From contig CAVZJM010000001.1 of assembly GCA_963775625.1 (NCBI GenBank), forward strand, positions 49,616 through 113,615: a stretch of 64,000 nt of DNA. Direction: 5' to 3'. Below are positions 8,432 through 17,685 of this stretch, in pieces. The translations under genes and the position numbers were made by a program. Under the pieces are notes generated by a model. The model was not told where the DNA came from and searched no databases. It saw only the letters and a list, made by a program, of their open reading frames with translations. Source of the stretch: JAIBJN01 sp963775625. Lineage in GTDB: Bacteria; Actinomycetota; Thermoleophilia; Gaiellales; Gaiellaceae. Position 1 is the stretch's first letter; each line of letters opens with the position of its first letter.

Positions 8432-9616
8432 CTAGCGCTCCGCGGCCTGGAGGGCGAGACGGACGGCGCGCGCCAGCGGCTCGGGGACCTCGACGTCGGC
8501 GCCGGAGAAGTGGTTCCACGCCCGCTCCGGCTTGTTCGAGTGCCCCCGCAGGCCCGTCACGCCCTCGAAGTCGGGCTCGAGCACGATCGTTCGCGCACGG
8601 CCGGCGATCGACGCGATCAGGCGGTTGAGCTCGACCTCGGCGGGAATCGGCTGCTCGCCGGCGCTCGCATCCCGGTCGTGGACGACGACGAACGGAATGC
8701 GGCACGCCTTGCAGATGCGCGCGAAGACCGGGATGTTCGACTTGCCGCCGCACTCGACGATGGAGACCTGCGCCCGGTCGGCGTCGTGGCCGAGCGCGGC
8801 GAAGATCGTGGGCAAGACCAGCTTCTCCGTCCGTCCCTCGACGAGGATCGCGGAGCGCGCGAGGAAGAGCTCGCTTCGCTCCGCGTCGAACTCGCTGACG
8901 ACCCTGAACGCCTCGTCGGCCTCGAGCGGCTCGGGCTGGACGATGTGCGTCCCGCGACGGGTGCTGTGGCGAACGAGGACCAGCTCCTCCAGGCGGGCGA
9001 CGTTCAGGAAGGCCGGCGCGTTGGTCGTGTACAGGATCTGGTTCCCGTCCGCGGCCAGGGCGCGCAGCCGCCGGTAGAGGTACCGCTGCGTCTGCGGCCG
9101 GAGGAAGAGCTCGGGCTCCTCGATGAGAAAGACGACGCCGGTCACGCCGGACTCTCGGCACGCATCGGCCGCGACGACGAGGGCCGAGGCTCCGCTGGAG
9201 TCCGAGCGGCGCGCCGGCGACTCCTCGAGCGCGCAGCGGAACAGCCTGACTGCCTCCTCGACTCCGCCCGGCTCGCCGTCGAGCTCGAGGAGCGGGCCCG
9301 AGCGCGTCCTGGCCGAGAGGAAGAGAACCGGCGGCGCGCCCCCGCGCCTGGCGCGCAGCGCCCCCGGCGGGCGTGCGGTCACCGCGATGCGGCTCTCGTC
9401 CGACAGCCGCGCCTCCACAGAGAGCTCGCCGGCCCGGTTCCGGAGGTCGTCCGGGCCCGGCGGCGCCGACGGGTCGAGCAGAGCCCGGATCGCTCGCAGC
9501 AGGTTCGACTTCCCGGTGCCGGGCTCGCCGATGAGCGCCGTCACGGGCCCGAGCCGGAGCTCGACGTCTCGCGCGGAGCGGTACGCGCGCACCCGGACGG
9601 TCTTCAGGAAGACCAC
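8432..9616 (-). CDS. OLD-family ATPase with TOPRIM nuclease domain
   Basis: The N-terminal ABC/SMC-type ATPase has Walker A GEPGTGKS at residues 30-37 and a Walker B core GVVFLIEEPELFLRPQ near 165. The C-terminal half has TOPRIM acidic motifs: ILVEGRTEKLVLP near 255 and VVVHDRDAS near 310. This order is that of OLD-family overcoming-lysogenization nucleases, which include phage-defence effectors such as GajA. At 394 residues it is compact; the ATPase lacks most of the usual coiled-coil insertion. No UvrD-like GajB partner or reverse transcriptase is adjacent, so it is a stand-alone (class 1-like) member. GTG 9616 is the start. Confidence 0.8.
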   Translation of the reverse strand: MVFLKTVRVRAYRSARDVELRLGPVTALIGEPGTGKSNLLRAIRALLDPSAPPGPDDLRNRAGELSVEARLSDESRIAVTARPPGALRARRGGAPPVLFLSARTRSGPLLELDGEPGGVEEAVRLFRCALEESPARRSDSSGASALVVAADACRESGVTGVVFLIEEPELFLRPQTQRYLYRRLRALAADGNQILYTTNAPAFLNVARLEELVLVRHSTRRGTHIVQPEPLEADEAFRVVSEFDAERSELFLARSAILVEGRTEKLVLPTIFAALGHDADRAQVSIVECGGKSNIPVFARICKACRIPFVVVHDRDASAGEQPIPAEVELNRLIASIAGRARTIVLEPDFEGVTGLRGHSNKPERAWNHFSGADVEVPEPLARAVRLALQAAER

Positions 9617-9636
9617 CGCGCGACCTTAGCCGGAGG

Positions 9637-10560
9637 CTAGCTCGTGGTCCGCGCCGGGCGTGGGTCCGGAAGCGGCGTGAGCACGTGCTCGAGCCGCTCG
9701 CGGAGCGGCTCGTACGCGGGCGGCAGCGACAGCGCCTCGCCGAGCGTGTCCAGCGGCTCGTCGGCGGTGAAGCCCGGCCCGAGCGTGGCGATCTCGAAGA
9801 GGACGCCGCTCGGCTCGCGGAAGTAGACGGAGCGGAAGTAGAAGCGGTCGATCACCGGCGTCGGCCGCGCGCCGGCCTGGGCGACGCGCTCGCGCCAGGC
9901 CTCGTGCTCCTCCGTGGGCGACGCCCACGCGACGTGGTGCACGGTGCCCGCGCCGGAGAGCCCACGCTCGGCCGGAGGCTCGTCATAGGCGTAGGACGAG
10001 CCGCGCTCCTCGCCGCGAGCCTCCCACACGCTCTCCGCGGTCGGCTCGAACGCAAGTGCCTCCTCGAGGAAAGCGCGACTGGCTTCCTCGGTCGCGTAGG
10101 CGCGAACGCCGTCGAACCCCTGCAGGGCGAGCTCGGCCGGAATGTCGGGATGGTTGGCGACGAGGGCCTCATCGTCCGTCTCGACCGCATGGAGCTCGAG
10201 ACCCATGCCCTCCGGATCGTCGAAGCGAAGCCGAAGCCCGTCGAGCTCGGAGTTGACCCCTTCGGCCCCGAGCCTCCCGATCCAGAACGAGAGCGCCTCC
10301 TCGGAAGCGACCCTGAACGCGACGGCGTGCACCATGCCGGCGCCCGCCCGCCCACGCGGCAGTCCCGGGTACTCGAAGAACGTGATGTCGGAGCCGGGGC
10401 TCCCCTGCTCGTCCGCGTAGAAGAGGTGGTAGACGGTCGGGTCGTCCTGGTTGACCGTCTTCTTCACGAGGCGGAGGCCGAGGACGCGGGTGTAGAAGTC
10501 GACGTTTCGCGGCGCGTCCGCCGTGATCGCCGTGACGTGGTGGATCCCCTCGAGCCTCAT
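9637..10560 (-). CDS. Ring-cleaving dioxygenase (VOC superfamily)
   Basis: A two-domain extradiol-type enzyme of about 307 residues. It starts MRLEGIHHVTAITADAPRNV and continues TRVLGLRLVKKTVNQDD, strongly typical of the MhqO/LinE-like ring-cleaving dioxygenases that open hydroquinones. The metal ligands fit H8 region, GTVHHVAWA and GVLFEIAT. ATG 10560 is preceded by GGAAGGAACGACG. An in-frame upstream ATG (10635) would add 25 unlike residues and is rejected. The next gene upstream on the same strand is an MFS exporter at 10632, 71 bases away, which could export the same toxic compounds. Confidence 0.9.
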   Translation of the reverse strand: MRLEGIHHVTAITADAPRNVDFYTRVLGLRLVKKTVNQDDPTVYHLFYADEQGSPGSDITFFEYPGLPRGRAGAGMVHAVAFRVASEEALSFWIGRLGAEGVNSELDGLRLRFDDPEGMGLELHAVETDDEALVANHPDIPAELALQGFDGVRAYATEEASRAFLEEALAFEPTAESVWEARGEERGSSYAYDEPPAERGLSGAGTVHHVAWASPTEEHEAWRERVAQAGARPTPVIDRFYFRSVYFREPSGVLFEIATLGPGFTADEPLDTLGEALSLPPAYEPLRERLEHVLTPLPDPRPARTTS

Positions 10561-10631
10561 CGTCGTTCCTTCCGTCGCTTCGCCCTCAGTTCGTTCGCAA
10601 CTTCCTTTTCGGTACCCGTATTCCCCAGAGA

Positions 10632-11966
10632 TCATGCACGGTCGCCGCCGTCGGAGCCGCCCGGCCCCGCCCGCCTCGCGTCGTAGCGCCTGAACGCCGG
10701 TAGCGCCAGGGCGGCGAGCGCGACGCCCGCGACGCAGAAGATCCCACCCGAGACGATCGACGCCCGCACGCCGACGAGGGAGGCGACGACGCCGGCCTCG
10801 AGGTTCCCGAGCAGCGGGCCTGCCGAGTAGCTCACCTGCTCGATGCCGGCGAGGCGCCCGCGCAGGTGGTCGGGGATGGTGGTGTTCCAGATCGTGCCAC
10901 GGAAGATGCCGCTGATCATGTCGGCCCCGCCTGCGAAGGCAAGCGCGAGCACGGCGAGGCCGAGGTTGGGAGCGAAGCCGAGCGCCGTGATCCCCACGCC
11001 CCAGCCGATCGCCGCCCAGATCACTGCGAGCCCGTGCCGGTGGACACGCCCGGTCCAGCCGCTCGTCACGGTGGCGATCAGCGAGCCGATCGAGACGGCC
11101 GTGTACAGAAGCCCGAGCGCACCCGCCCCGCCGAACTGCGCGGCGAAGGCCGGGAAGAGCGCCATCGGCATCCCGAAGAACATGGCGATCAGGTCGACCC
11201 CGTACGTGCCGACCAGCTCGGGCCGGCTCATCGCGTAGCGAAAGCCGTCCACGATCCCGCGCAGGCTCGGGCGCTCGGCCCCGGGAGGCGGGGGCACCGC
11301 GCGCATGAGCGCCAGCGCGAGGAGGGAGACGCCGAAGGTGGCGACGTCGATCGTGTACGTGAGGGGCAAGCCCAGCACGGCGATCAGCACGCCGGCGAGC
11401 GCGGGGCCCGTCACCGTGCCGAGGTTCCAGCGGAGCGAGTCGAGCGCGCTGGCGGCGATCAGCTCGTCCCGGTCGACCAGCCGGGGCGTGAGCGCGTCCA
11501 GAGGGGGTCGCTGGAGACCGTCCAGGCCGGCCATCGCCGCGCCGACGACGAAGAGCACCCAGAGCCTGGGCTCGTCGAGGACGGAGTTGAGCACCAGCAC
11601 GCCCGCGCAGGCGGCGAGCCCGAGCTCGGCGATCTGGACGAGCCTGCGGCGGTCGAACGCGTCCGCGAGGGCACCGCCGACGAACGCCGTGACCAGGAGC
11701 GGCGCAAGCTCGGCGAGGCTCAGGAGCCCGACCACGAGAGACGAGCCCGAGAGCTGGTAGGCCTGGTACGGCAGCGCGACGTACGTGATCATCGAGCCGA
11801 AGAAGGAGACTCCCTGCCCGACGAAGAGCAGGCGGTAGTCCCGATGACGCCGGAGCGGGCCGACGTCGACGGTGGCGAGGCTGAGGAAGGAACGGACGCC
11901 CCCGGGCTCCGGCACGGGCGGAGCCGGGCCGAGGCGCTCGGCCTCGCGGAGATCGTCGCCGGGCAC
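10632..11966 (-). CDS. MFS transporter (EntS / MFS_3 type)
   Basis: A 444-residue membrane protein with about 12 hydrophobic segments. The motif after helix 2, GGALADAFDRRRLVQIAE, corresponds to the MFS signature, and the helix-1 region RLLFVGQGVSFFGSMITYVA is characteristic of the enterobactin-exporter-like subgroup. It starts at GTG 11966 and diverges from the adenylate cyclase 48 bases away, so the two share an upstream region. Substrate not identifiable; small-molecule efflux is likely. Confidence 0.9.
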   Translation of the reverse strand: MPGDDLREAERLGPAPPVPEPGGVRSFLSLATVDVGPLRRHRDYRLLFVGQGVSFFGSMITYVALPYQAYQLSGSSLVVGLLSLAELAPLLVTAFVGGALADAFDRRRLVQIAELGLAACAGVLVLNSVLDEPRLWVLFVVGAAMAGLDGLQRPPLDALTPRLVDRDELIAASALDSLRWNLGTVTGPALAGVLIAVLGLPLTYTIDVATFGVSLLALALMRAVPPPPGAERPSLRGIVDGFRYAMSRPELVGTYGVDLIAMFFGMPMALFPAFAAQFGGAGALGLLYTAVSIGSLIATVTSGWTGRVHRHGLAVIWAAIGWGVGITALGFAPNLGLAVLALAFAGGADMISGIFRGTIWNTTIPDHLRGRLAGIEQVSYSAGPLLGNLEAGVVASLVGVRASIVSGGIFCVAGVALAALALPAFRRYDARRAGPGGSDGGDRA

Positions 11967-12014
11967 GAGCGAGAGGATGTCAGGGCGGGCCCGAGTGAGG
12001 ATTAGAGTCCCGGC

Positions 12015-13280
12015 ATGGGCGTGCGCGCATGGGCCGAGACGGCTCTGGAACGGACCGCCGCCGCGGGCGCGCTGCCCACCGACTCACCCGAGGAGCGCCT
12101 CCGGAAGTCCGCGCTCGTCCTCTCGTCGCTCCTGATCACGACTCTCTCATGCATCTGGGTCGGGACGTACGCCGCGCTGGGTCTCTGGCGCTCGGCGCTC
12201 ATCCCGTTGGCCTATCAGGCCGCCTCGCTCCTCGGGCTCGCGCTCTTCGCCAGGACGAAGCGCTACGACCTCTACCGGGCGAGCCAGGTCCTGCTCATCC
12301 TCATGCTCCCGTTCCTGCTCCAGTGGAGCCTCGGCGGTTTCGTCGACTCGAGCGCGGTCGCGCTCTGGGCGTTCGTCGCGCCTCTGGGCGCGCTCGTCTT
12401 CTACGGGCCGCGACAGGCAGTCGGGTGGTTCGCGGCGTTCGCCGCCCTCGTCGGCGTCTCGGCGGCGATTGAAGGCCGCTTGCCCGAGCCGGACCCCCCG
12501 ATCCCCAGCTGGCTGGCCGTCACGTTCTTCGCCCTCAACATCCTCGGGCCGTCGCTGACGACCTTCGGCCTCCTCGAGCACTTCGTCCGCTCGCGCGACC
12601 GCGCGCACAGGCTCCTGGCGGCCGAGCAGGAGCGGTCGGAGAGGCTTCTCCTCAGCATCTTCCCGCGCCCGATCGCGGAGCGGCTGAAGGTCTCGCAGGG
12701 CGTGATCGCCGAGCGGAGCGACGAGGTCTCCGTCCTCTTCGCCGACATCGCCGGCTTCACGCCGGTCGCCGAGCGGCTGCCCGCCGAGGAGGTCGTGGTC
12801 CTCCTGGACGAGATCTTCTCGGCGTTCGACGAGCTCGTGGGGCGCCACGAGCTCGAGAAGATCAAGACCATCGGCGACGGCTACCTCGTCGCCGCCGGGA
12901 TCCCCACCCCGCGCGCCGACCACGCCGAGGCGACGGCCCGCCTGGCCCTCGCGATGCAGCAGGCGCTCGCCGAGCTCCCGGCCGCAGCCGGCTTCAGCCT
13001 GAGGGTCGGTATCGACTCGGGCCCCGTCGTCGCCGGCGTGATCGGCCGGAGCAAGTTCGGCTACGACCTCTGGGGAGACACGGTCAACACCGCGAGCCGC
13101 ATGCAGTCACACGCCCCGCCCGGCGCGATCCAGGTCACCGAGCGGACCTACGCCCGGCTCGCCGAGGGCTTCGTCTTCGAGCGGCGCCCCGGCGTCGCCG
13201 TCAAGGGCAAGGGCGAGATGACGACCTACCTGCTGCTCGGCGAGCGACCGGAGCTGTCGGCCGCCACCAGCTCCCGGTAG
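12015..13280 (+). CDS. Membrane-bound class III adenylate/guanylate cyclase
   Basis: The N-terminal half has five or six hydrophobic segments (residues about 35-190), followed by the short helix SERLLLSIFPRPIAERL that precedes many class III cyclases. The catalytic domain has the first metal Asp in VSVLFADIAGFTPVAERL, the second in KIKTIGDGYLVAAG, and DLWGDTVNTASRM supplying the specificity Asp and the transition-state Asn/Arg. The Lys/Asp pair fits ATP as substrate, so cAMP is the expected product. The last 55 bases overlap the convergent tag gene. Confidence 0.93.
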   Translation: MGVRAWAETALERTAAAGALPTDSPEERLRKSALVLSSLLITTLSCIWVGTYAALGLWRSALIPLAYQAASLLGLALFARTKRYDLYRASQVLLILMLPFLLQWSLGGFVDSSAVALWAFVAPLGALVFYGPRQAVGWFAAFAALVGVSAAIEGRLPEPDPPIPSWLAVTFFALNILGPSLTTFGLLEHFVRSRDRAHRLLAAEQERSERLLLSIFPRPIAERLKVSQGVIAERSDEVSVLFADIAGFTPVAERLPAEEVVVLLDEIFSAFDELVGRHELEKIKTIGDGYLVAAGIPTPRADHAEATARLALAMQQALAELPAAAGFSLRVGIDSGPVVAGVIGRSKFGYDLWGDTVNTASRMQSHAPPGAIQVTERTYARLAEGFVFERRPGVAVKGKGEMTTYLLLGERPELSAATSSR

Positions 13281-13825
13281 CGGAAGCACGAGACGACGTG
13301 GTCGTTCACGAGCCCGGCCGCCTGCATGAACGCGTAGCAGACCGTCGGGCCGACGAAGCGGAAGCCGCGGCGCTTCAGCTCCTTGCTCATCGCCTTCGAG
13401 ACCGGGGTCTCGGCGGGAAGCTCGCCGAGCGCCTTCCAGCCGCCGACGAGCGGCTCGCCGTCGACGAAGCCCCAGAGGAGCGCGGAGAGCGTGCCCAGCT
13501 CCTCCTGCACCTCGAGCACGCGACGCGCGTTCTCCACCGTGGAGGAGACCTTGAGGCGGTTGCGGACGATGCCGGTGTCCTGGAGGAGCTCCTCCACCTG
13601 GGCCTGGTCGAAGCGGGCGACCGCCTCGGGGTCGAACCCCTCGAACGCGCGTCGGTAGCCCTCGCGCTTGCGCAGGATCGTCGACCAGGAGAGCCCAGCC
13701 TGGGCGCCCTCCAGCGTCAGGAGCTCGTAGAGAGCGCGGTCGTCGCGCTCGGGGACGCCCCATTCCTCGTCGTGGTAGGCGGCGTAGAGCTCGTCCCCCT
13801 CGGGCACCCAGGCGCAGCGTTCCAC
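13226..13825 (-). CDS. tag: DNA-3-methyladenine glycosylase I
   Basis: A base-excision repair enzyme that removes 3-methyladenine. Starting at GTG 13825 it is 199 residues. The N-terminal CAWVPEGDELYAAYHDEEWG supplies the zinc ligands Cys and His and the base-pocket residues. LTLEGAQAGLSWSTILRKRE is the helix-hairpin region. FRFVGPTVCYAFMQAAG and NDHVVSCFRY contain the remaining His and Cys zinc ligands. The 3' end overlaps the cyclase coding sequence on the other strand by 55 bases. It starts 11 bases after the stop of the VOC gene upstream on the same strand, so they may be co-transcribed. Confidence 0.93.
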   Translation of the reverse strand: MERCAWVPEGDELYAAYHDEEWGVPERDDRALYELLTLEGAQAGLSWSTILRKREGYRRAFEGFDPEAVARFDQAQVEELLQDTGIVRNRLKVSSTVENARRVLEVQEELGTLSALLWGFVDGEPLVGGWKALGELPAETPVSKAMSKELKRRGFRFVGPTVCYAFMQAAGLVNDHVVSCFRYRELVAADSSGRSPSSR

Positions 13826-13836
13826 GACCGGTAAGC

Positions 13837-14712
13837 CTACGACGGCCCGGGAGCGGCGGTCAGCAGGAGGTTGATCCCGGCCGGGTCCCGGACTAGCAGG
13901 CCGTCGGGATGCCCCTCCGGCTCCTGGCCCGAGTCCGCGATCCGCCCGGCGACCACGTCGCGCTCCTCGGGGCTCGGAAGCACGATCGTGGCGTGGCGGA
14001 GCGCGGCGGCCTCTGCGGGCGGCGGCGAGGCCCCGCGGCTGTGCCAGATGTTCGCGCCGACGTGATGGTGGTAGCCGCCGGCGCCGAAGAAGGCCGCCGA
14101 GCCGAAGAGCTCCGCCATCACCTCGAAGCCGAGCACGTCGCGGTAGAAGGCGACGGCGTCGGGGAGGTCCGCGACCTGCAGGTGGACGTGACCCATGTCG
14201 GTGCCCGCGGGCAGGCCGTCGAACGGCTCCGAAGCCGGTTCGTCCAGCTCGCCGAGCAGGGAGGCGACGTCGAGCGGACCGGTCGTCATCCCGCCCGCCA
14301 CCTTGCCCTCCCACACCTCGCGCGGGCGGTCGTGGTAGATCTCGATCCCGTGCCCGTCCGGATCGGTGAGGTAGATCGCCTCGCTGACGAAGTGGTCGGA
14401 CATCCCGAGCAGCGCCACCTGGTCGCGGGCGGCGTGGGCGAGCCAGCGCGCGAGGTCAGTCCTCTCCGGCACCCTCAGGGCGAAGTGGTAGAGCCCGGTG
14501 TGCCCCCTGGCCGGCTGGGCGCCCGGCTCCTCGACGAGGCCGAGCAGCTCGACCCCACCGGTGCCGAGCGAGGCTCGGCCCCCCTCCCGCCGGATCAGCC
14601 CGAGGCCGACCGCGCTGCCGTAGTAGGCGAGCGAGCGGTCGAGGTCGCCGACCGTGAGCTCGACCGCGCCCATCCGGGTCGCGGCGGGGATGGAGACCGT
14701 GCTCGTCGCCAT
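13837..14712 (-). CDS. CatE-like VOC dioxygenase
   Basis: A 291-residue two-domain VOC protein resembling catechol-2,3-dioxygenase CatE. The first half has MGAVELTVGDLDRSLAYY, GLYHFALRVP and the ligand stretch DPDGHGIEIYHDRPREVW. The second has MGHVHLQVADLPDAVAFY and YHHHVGANIWHSRG. These give the His/Glu metal triad of extradiol dioxygenases, though glyoxalase-like activities cannot be excluded. It starts at ATG 14712 and sits directly upstream of tag on the same strand. Confidence 0.88.
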   Translation of the reverse strand: MATSTVSIPAATRMGAVELTVGDLDRSLAYYGSAVGLGLIRREGGRASLGTGGVELLGLVEEPGAQPARGHTGLYHFALRVPERTDLARWLAHAARDQVALLGMSDHFVSEAIYLTDPDGHGIEIYHDRPREVWEGKVAGGMTTGPLDVASLLGELDEPASEPFDGLPAGTDMGHVHLQVADLPDAVAFYRDVLGFEVMAELFGSAAFFGAGGYHHHVGANIWHSRGASPPPAEAAALRHATIVLPSPEERDVVAGRIADSGQEPEGHPDGLLVRDPAGINLLLTAAPGPS

Positions 14713-14807
14713 CCCGCCACGATAGCGCGGGCCCCGATTTCCTCAGCACGAGGGATCGCGGCCGGCGTCGTCCCGGCCGATCTGTCCTCGAGGAGCCGCA
14801 AGCCGCA

Positions 14808-15947
14808 TTGCGTTGCCGACGCCGTCATCCTGTCCTGCTGGTGCTCGCGCTGCTCGCGCTGCCCGCGCCCGCCGCCGCCAACGACCTGCCCAACGGCTCC
14901 TTCGAAGGCGGCCTCCACACCTGGAGCGGCCTGAACGCACGGCTCTCGGTCGAGACCGGCGGTCCACACGGCGCGAGGTTCGCGCGGGCGAAGCGCCGCG
15001 CGCGCGGTGAGTTCGGGCTCGTGACCCGCCCGGGCGAGGGCCTGCAGGCGGGTCAGAGCCTGTCGTTACGGGCCACGCTCCGCGCGCGACACGCCCGCCG
15101 GGTGTGCGTTCGCATCCGCGAGCGCGACGCCTCGGACGCGCTGGTCGCCGGCGCCACGAGCTGCCTGCGTGCCCACGGCGGCTGGCACCGGAGCCGCGCG
15201 CTCGGGTTCACGGTGACACAGGGCGACACCACGGTCTTCCTGTCGTTCTTCGCCCGCGGCCGGCGCGCAGGTCGGCTCGACGTCGACAACGCCGAGCTCA
15301 CGGTCGCCCCTCTGACGACGCCCCCGCCCGGGACCGTGATCACGACGACGAGCCCCTGGCAGTGCGCGGGCTCGCTGGCCGCCTTCGGCCCGCTGCCCGT
15401 GATGGTCGTCTCGACGATCTCCAACCCGGGGGACGACAACGCGATCAACCTGCGCGGCTGCTACGGGGACGGCGACCCGGCGACGGTCGACCTCATCCTC
15501 GACGTGCGCGGGAACGGCGCCGACGTCGGCACCGCGTACGACGCCGTGCGGATCGGGCAGGACGCGCACGACCTCGTCGTCACCGGCAACGCCGAGTGCG
15601 GCGCTCGCCACAGCGATCCGAGCATTCACCAGGACATCGTCCAGGCCCTGAGCGGGAACCGGATCGAGTTCCGCGACTTCACCTCAGGCGACCCGTTCAC
15701 CGGCCGCTGGACGTGCTGGGGAGCGGGCGGCGGCTGGTACGTGACCTGGGCGAACGGCTCCATGCCCACGGACCTGGTCTGCCTCCGCTGCGTCCTCGCG
15801 ACCTACAACCAGAACCTGCGCATCGACGAATCGCTCCGCTCGGGCGCGCGCGACTCGGTGTTCGGCTACTCCCGCTCCTACGGCATCTTCATCGGGCCGG
15901 CCGCCCTCGACCCGTTGAACGTGAACAACTTGGTCGTCGAGTACTAG
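14808..15947 (+). CDS. Secreted protein with CBM-like N-terminal and parallel beta-helix-like C-terminal part
   Basis: TTG 14808, with AGGAG at 14791-14795, gives a clear signal peptide: RCRRR, then the hydrophobic HPVLLVLALLALPAPAAA, with cleavage expected before NDLPNGSFEGG. The mature N-terminal 140 residues (NGSFEGGLHTWSG, then LRATLRARHARRVCVRI) look like a carbohydrate-binding jelly-roll. The rest has the Asn/Gly-rich turns of a right-handed beta-helix (VTGNAECG, GNRIEFRDF, YNQNLRIDESLRSGARDS). About six cysteines could form disulfides. No catalytic site is recognised; cell-wall or polysaccharide binding outside the cell is plausible. Confidence 0.7.
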   Translation: MRCRRRHPVLLVLALLALPAPAAANDLPNGSFEGGLHTWSGLNARLSVETGGPHGARFARAKRRARGEFGLVTRPGEGLQAGQSLSLRATLRARHARRVCVRIRERDASDALVAGATSCLRAHGGWHRSRALGFTVTQGDTTVFLSFFARGRRAGRLDVDNAELTVAPLTTPPPGTVITTTSPWQCAGSLAAFGPLPVMVVSTISNPGDDNAINLRGCYGDGDPATVDLILDVRGNGADVGTAYDAVRIGQDAHDLVVTGNAECGARHSDPSIHQDIVQALSGNRIEFRDFTSGDPFTGRWTCWGAGGGWYVTWANGSMPTDLVCLRCVLATYNQNLRIDESLRSGARDSVFGYSRSYGIFIGPAALDPLNVNNLVVEY

Positions 15948-15956
15948 AACGCCCAG

Positions 15957-16760
15957 CTAGTCGACGAGCTTGCCCGTCATCGCGTGGATGGCGACGCGCC
16001 ACATGACGAGGCCGAAGGCGAGGAGCATCCCGACGCGAAGGAGGTCAACCCACTCCCACGTCTCGAAGACCGCGGCCCGCACGAGCTGCACGCACTGGTA
16101 CAGCGGGTTGAAGTTCGCCAGGACCTGCGCCCACTGGGGCAGCGTGTCGATCGGGAAGAACGTCCCGGCGACGAGGAAGAGCGGCGTCAGCACGGCGCTG
16201 ACCACGTAGTTGAAGTTCTCGAACGACTTGGCGAAGCCGGCGATCGAGATCCCGAAGTTCGCCCAGCCGTAGCCCGAGATGAAGGCAATGAATGGCACGG
16301 CCAGCATTCCCCACGACGGGTCGAGGCCGAAGAAAATGGCCACGATCATTGGCACGCAACCGAAGACTCCGGCCCGCATGGAGATCCACAGAGCCTCGGC
16401 TGTGACCAGCTCCTCGGTGTCCACGGGAGCCGCCAGGATGGCGTCATAGGTCCTTTGAAAGCTGTACTTGACGAACGTCCCGAACATGGCCGGGAAGGCG
16501 CTCGAGAAGAGGACTGCGGTCGCCACGATCCCCGTCCCGATGAACTCGACGTAGTCGTAGCCGCCGACCTGGTCGACCAGGGCCCCGAAGCCGAAGCCGA
16601 ACGCGAGCAGGTAGATCGTCGGCTCGACGGTGGACGAGAAGCTCGCAGAGCGCCAGTACGACGAGAAGTTGACGATCTCCCGGACGAGGACGCCCGTGAT
16701 CGCCGGGCGCTCCAGACGACCGAGAGTCGTCGCGCGGCCGGGGGGCCGGGAGACGCTCAC
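15957..16760 (-). CDS. ABC-2 type transporter permease (NodJ-like)
   Basis: A 267-residue membrane protein with six predicted helices. SSTVEPTIYLLAFGFGFGAL, the central PVDTEELVTAEALWISMRAG and FLVAGTFFPIDTLPQWAQVL closely resemble NodJ/DrrB-type exporters. Its GTG (16760) overlaps the TGA of the ATPase gene, so the two form one transcriptional unit and one transporter. Export of a lipid-linked or glycan-type substrate, or of a drug, is typical; the substrate here is unknown. Confidence 0.93.
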   Translation of the reverse strand: MSVSRPPGRATTLGRLERPAITGVLVREIVNFSSYWRSASFSSTVEPTIYLLAFGFGFGALVDQVGGYDYVEFIGTGIVATAVLFSSAFPAMFGTFVKYSFQRTYDAILAAPVDTEELVTAEALWISMRAGVFGCVPMIVAIFFGLDPSWGMLAVPFIAFISGYGWANFGISIAGFAKSFENFNYVVSAVLTPLFLVAGTFFPIDTLPQWAQVLANFNPLYQCVQLVRAAVFETWEWVDLLRVGMLLAFGLVMWRVAIHAMTGKLVD

Positions 16761-17656
16761 TCGATCTCCTCGCCGGTGAGGAGGACGAAGACGTCCTCGA
16801 GGTTGGCGGGCCGCCGCTCGCCCTCGGGGACGAGGCCGTCGCCGCCCTCGATCCCGAGGACCGAGATGCTCGTGCCCGTCCGGCGCGTCGCGAAGCCGGC
16901 CTCGCGGGCTTCGAGCTCGGCCTCGACGAGCCTCGCGGGCGAGCCGTAGACCTCGACGGCCTCGCGCCCGGCGTGCCGGGCCACGAGCTCGGCCGGCCGG
17001 CCGGAGGCGACCGCGCGGCCGTGGGACATGATCAGGACCGTGTCGGCGAGCCGCTGCGCCTCCTCGATGTAGTGCGTGGACATGAGGATCGTCGTCCCCT
17101 GGGCCCGGAGCGCGTCGATCAACGCCCAGAGCTCCTGGCGAACCTGGGGATCCAGGCCCACGGTGGGCTCGTCGAGCAGGACGAGGCGCGGCTGGTGGAC
17201 GAGCGCGCGGGCGATGAGGAGGCGCCTGCGCATCCCACCGGAGAGCTTGTCCACCCGGCTGTCGCGGCGCTCTCGGAGGTTGGCCATCTCCAGCGCGCGC
17301 TCGATGGCGGCCCTCCGGTCGGCCCGGCCGATCCGGTAGAGGTGCGTGAAGACGAGCAGGTTCTGCTCGACCGTCAACGACGTGTCGAGGTTGTCGAGCT
17401 GCGGGGTGACCCCGCACTGGGCCCTGGCAGCCTTGGACTCCTCGGGCAGGCGGAAGCCGAGCACCTCGAGCTCGCCCTCGTCGGCGATCGCCTGGGCGGT
17501 CAGGAGGCGCATGGTCGTCGACTTGCCGGCCCCGTTCGGGCCGAGGAGGCCGACGCAGGTGCCCTCGGGCACGTCCAGGTCGAGCCCGTCGACGGCGGTG
17601 ATCGGCCCGTAGCGCTTGACGACGCCGCGCAGGCGGATGGCGAGCTGCTCGCTCAT
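16757..17656 (-). CDS. ABC transporter ATP-binding protein (NodI/DrrA-like)
   Basis: A 299-residue ATPase with Walker A LLGPNGAGKSTTMRLL near 40, Q-loop VTPQLDN, signature LSGGMRRRLLIARALV, Walker B LVLLDEPTVGLDP and switch His in LMSTHYIEEAQRL. The C-terminal extension after residue 220 is typical of the NodI/DrrA group. ATG 17656 is the first gene of the two-gene exporter unit with the permease at 15957. Confidence 0.95.
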   Translation of the reverse strand: MSEQLAIRLRGVVKRYGPITAVDGLDLDVPEGTCVGLLGPNGAGKSTTMRLLTAQAIADEGELEVLGFRLPEESKAARAQCGVTPQLDNLDTSLTVEQNLLVFTHLYRIGRADRRAAIERALEMANLRERRDSRVDKLSGGMRRRLLIARALVHQPRLVLLDEPTVGLDPQVRQELWALIDALRAQGTTILMSTHYIEEAQRLADTVLIMSHGRAVASGRPAELVARHAGREAVEVYGSPARLVEAELEAREAGFATRRTGTSISVLGIEGGDGLVPEGERRPANLEDVFVLLTGEEIE

Positions 17657-17685
17657 GACGGTCAGCTTGCCAGGCAGCGACCGCT

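Noticed and set aside
8432..9616. A Gabija system
   Set aside because: Only a GajA-like protein is present; neighbouring genes are a universal stress protein and a dioxygenase, with no UvrD-like GajB.
9627..9639. TAGCCGGAGGCTA as a terminator
   Set aside because: The stem is only five base pairs and overlaps a stop codon; too weak to support.
10561..10635. An upstream ATG start for the ring-cleaving dioxygenase
   Set aside because: The added 25 residues are unlike the family and ATG 10560 has a good ribosome site.
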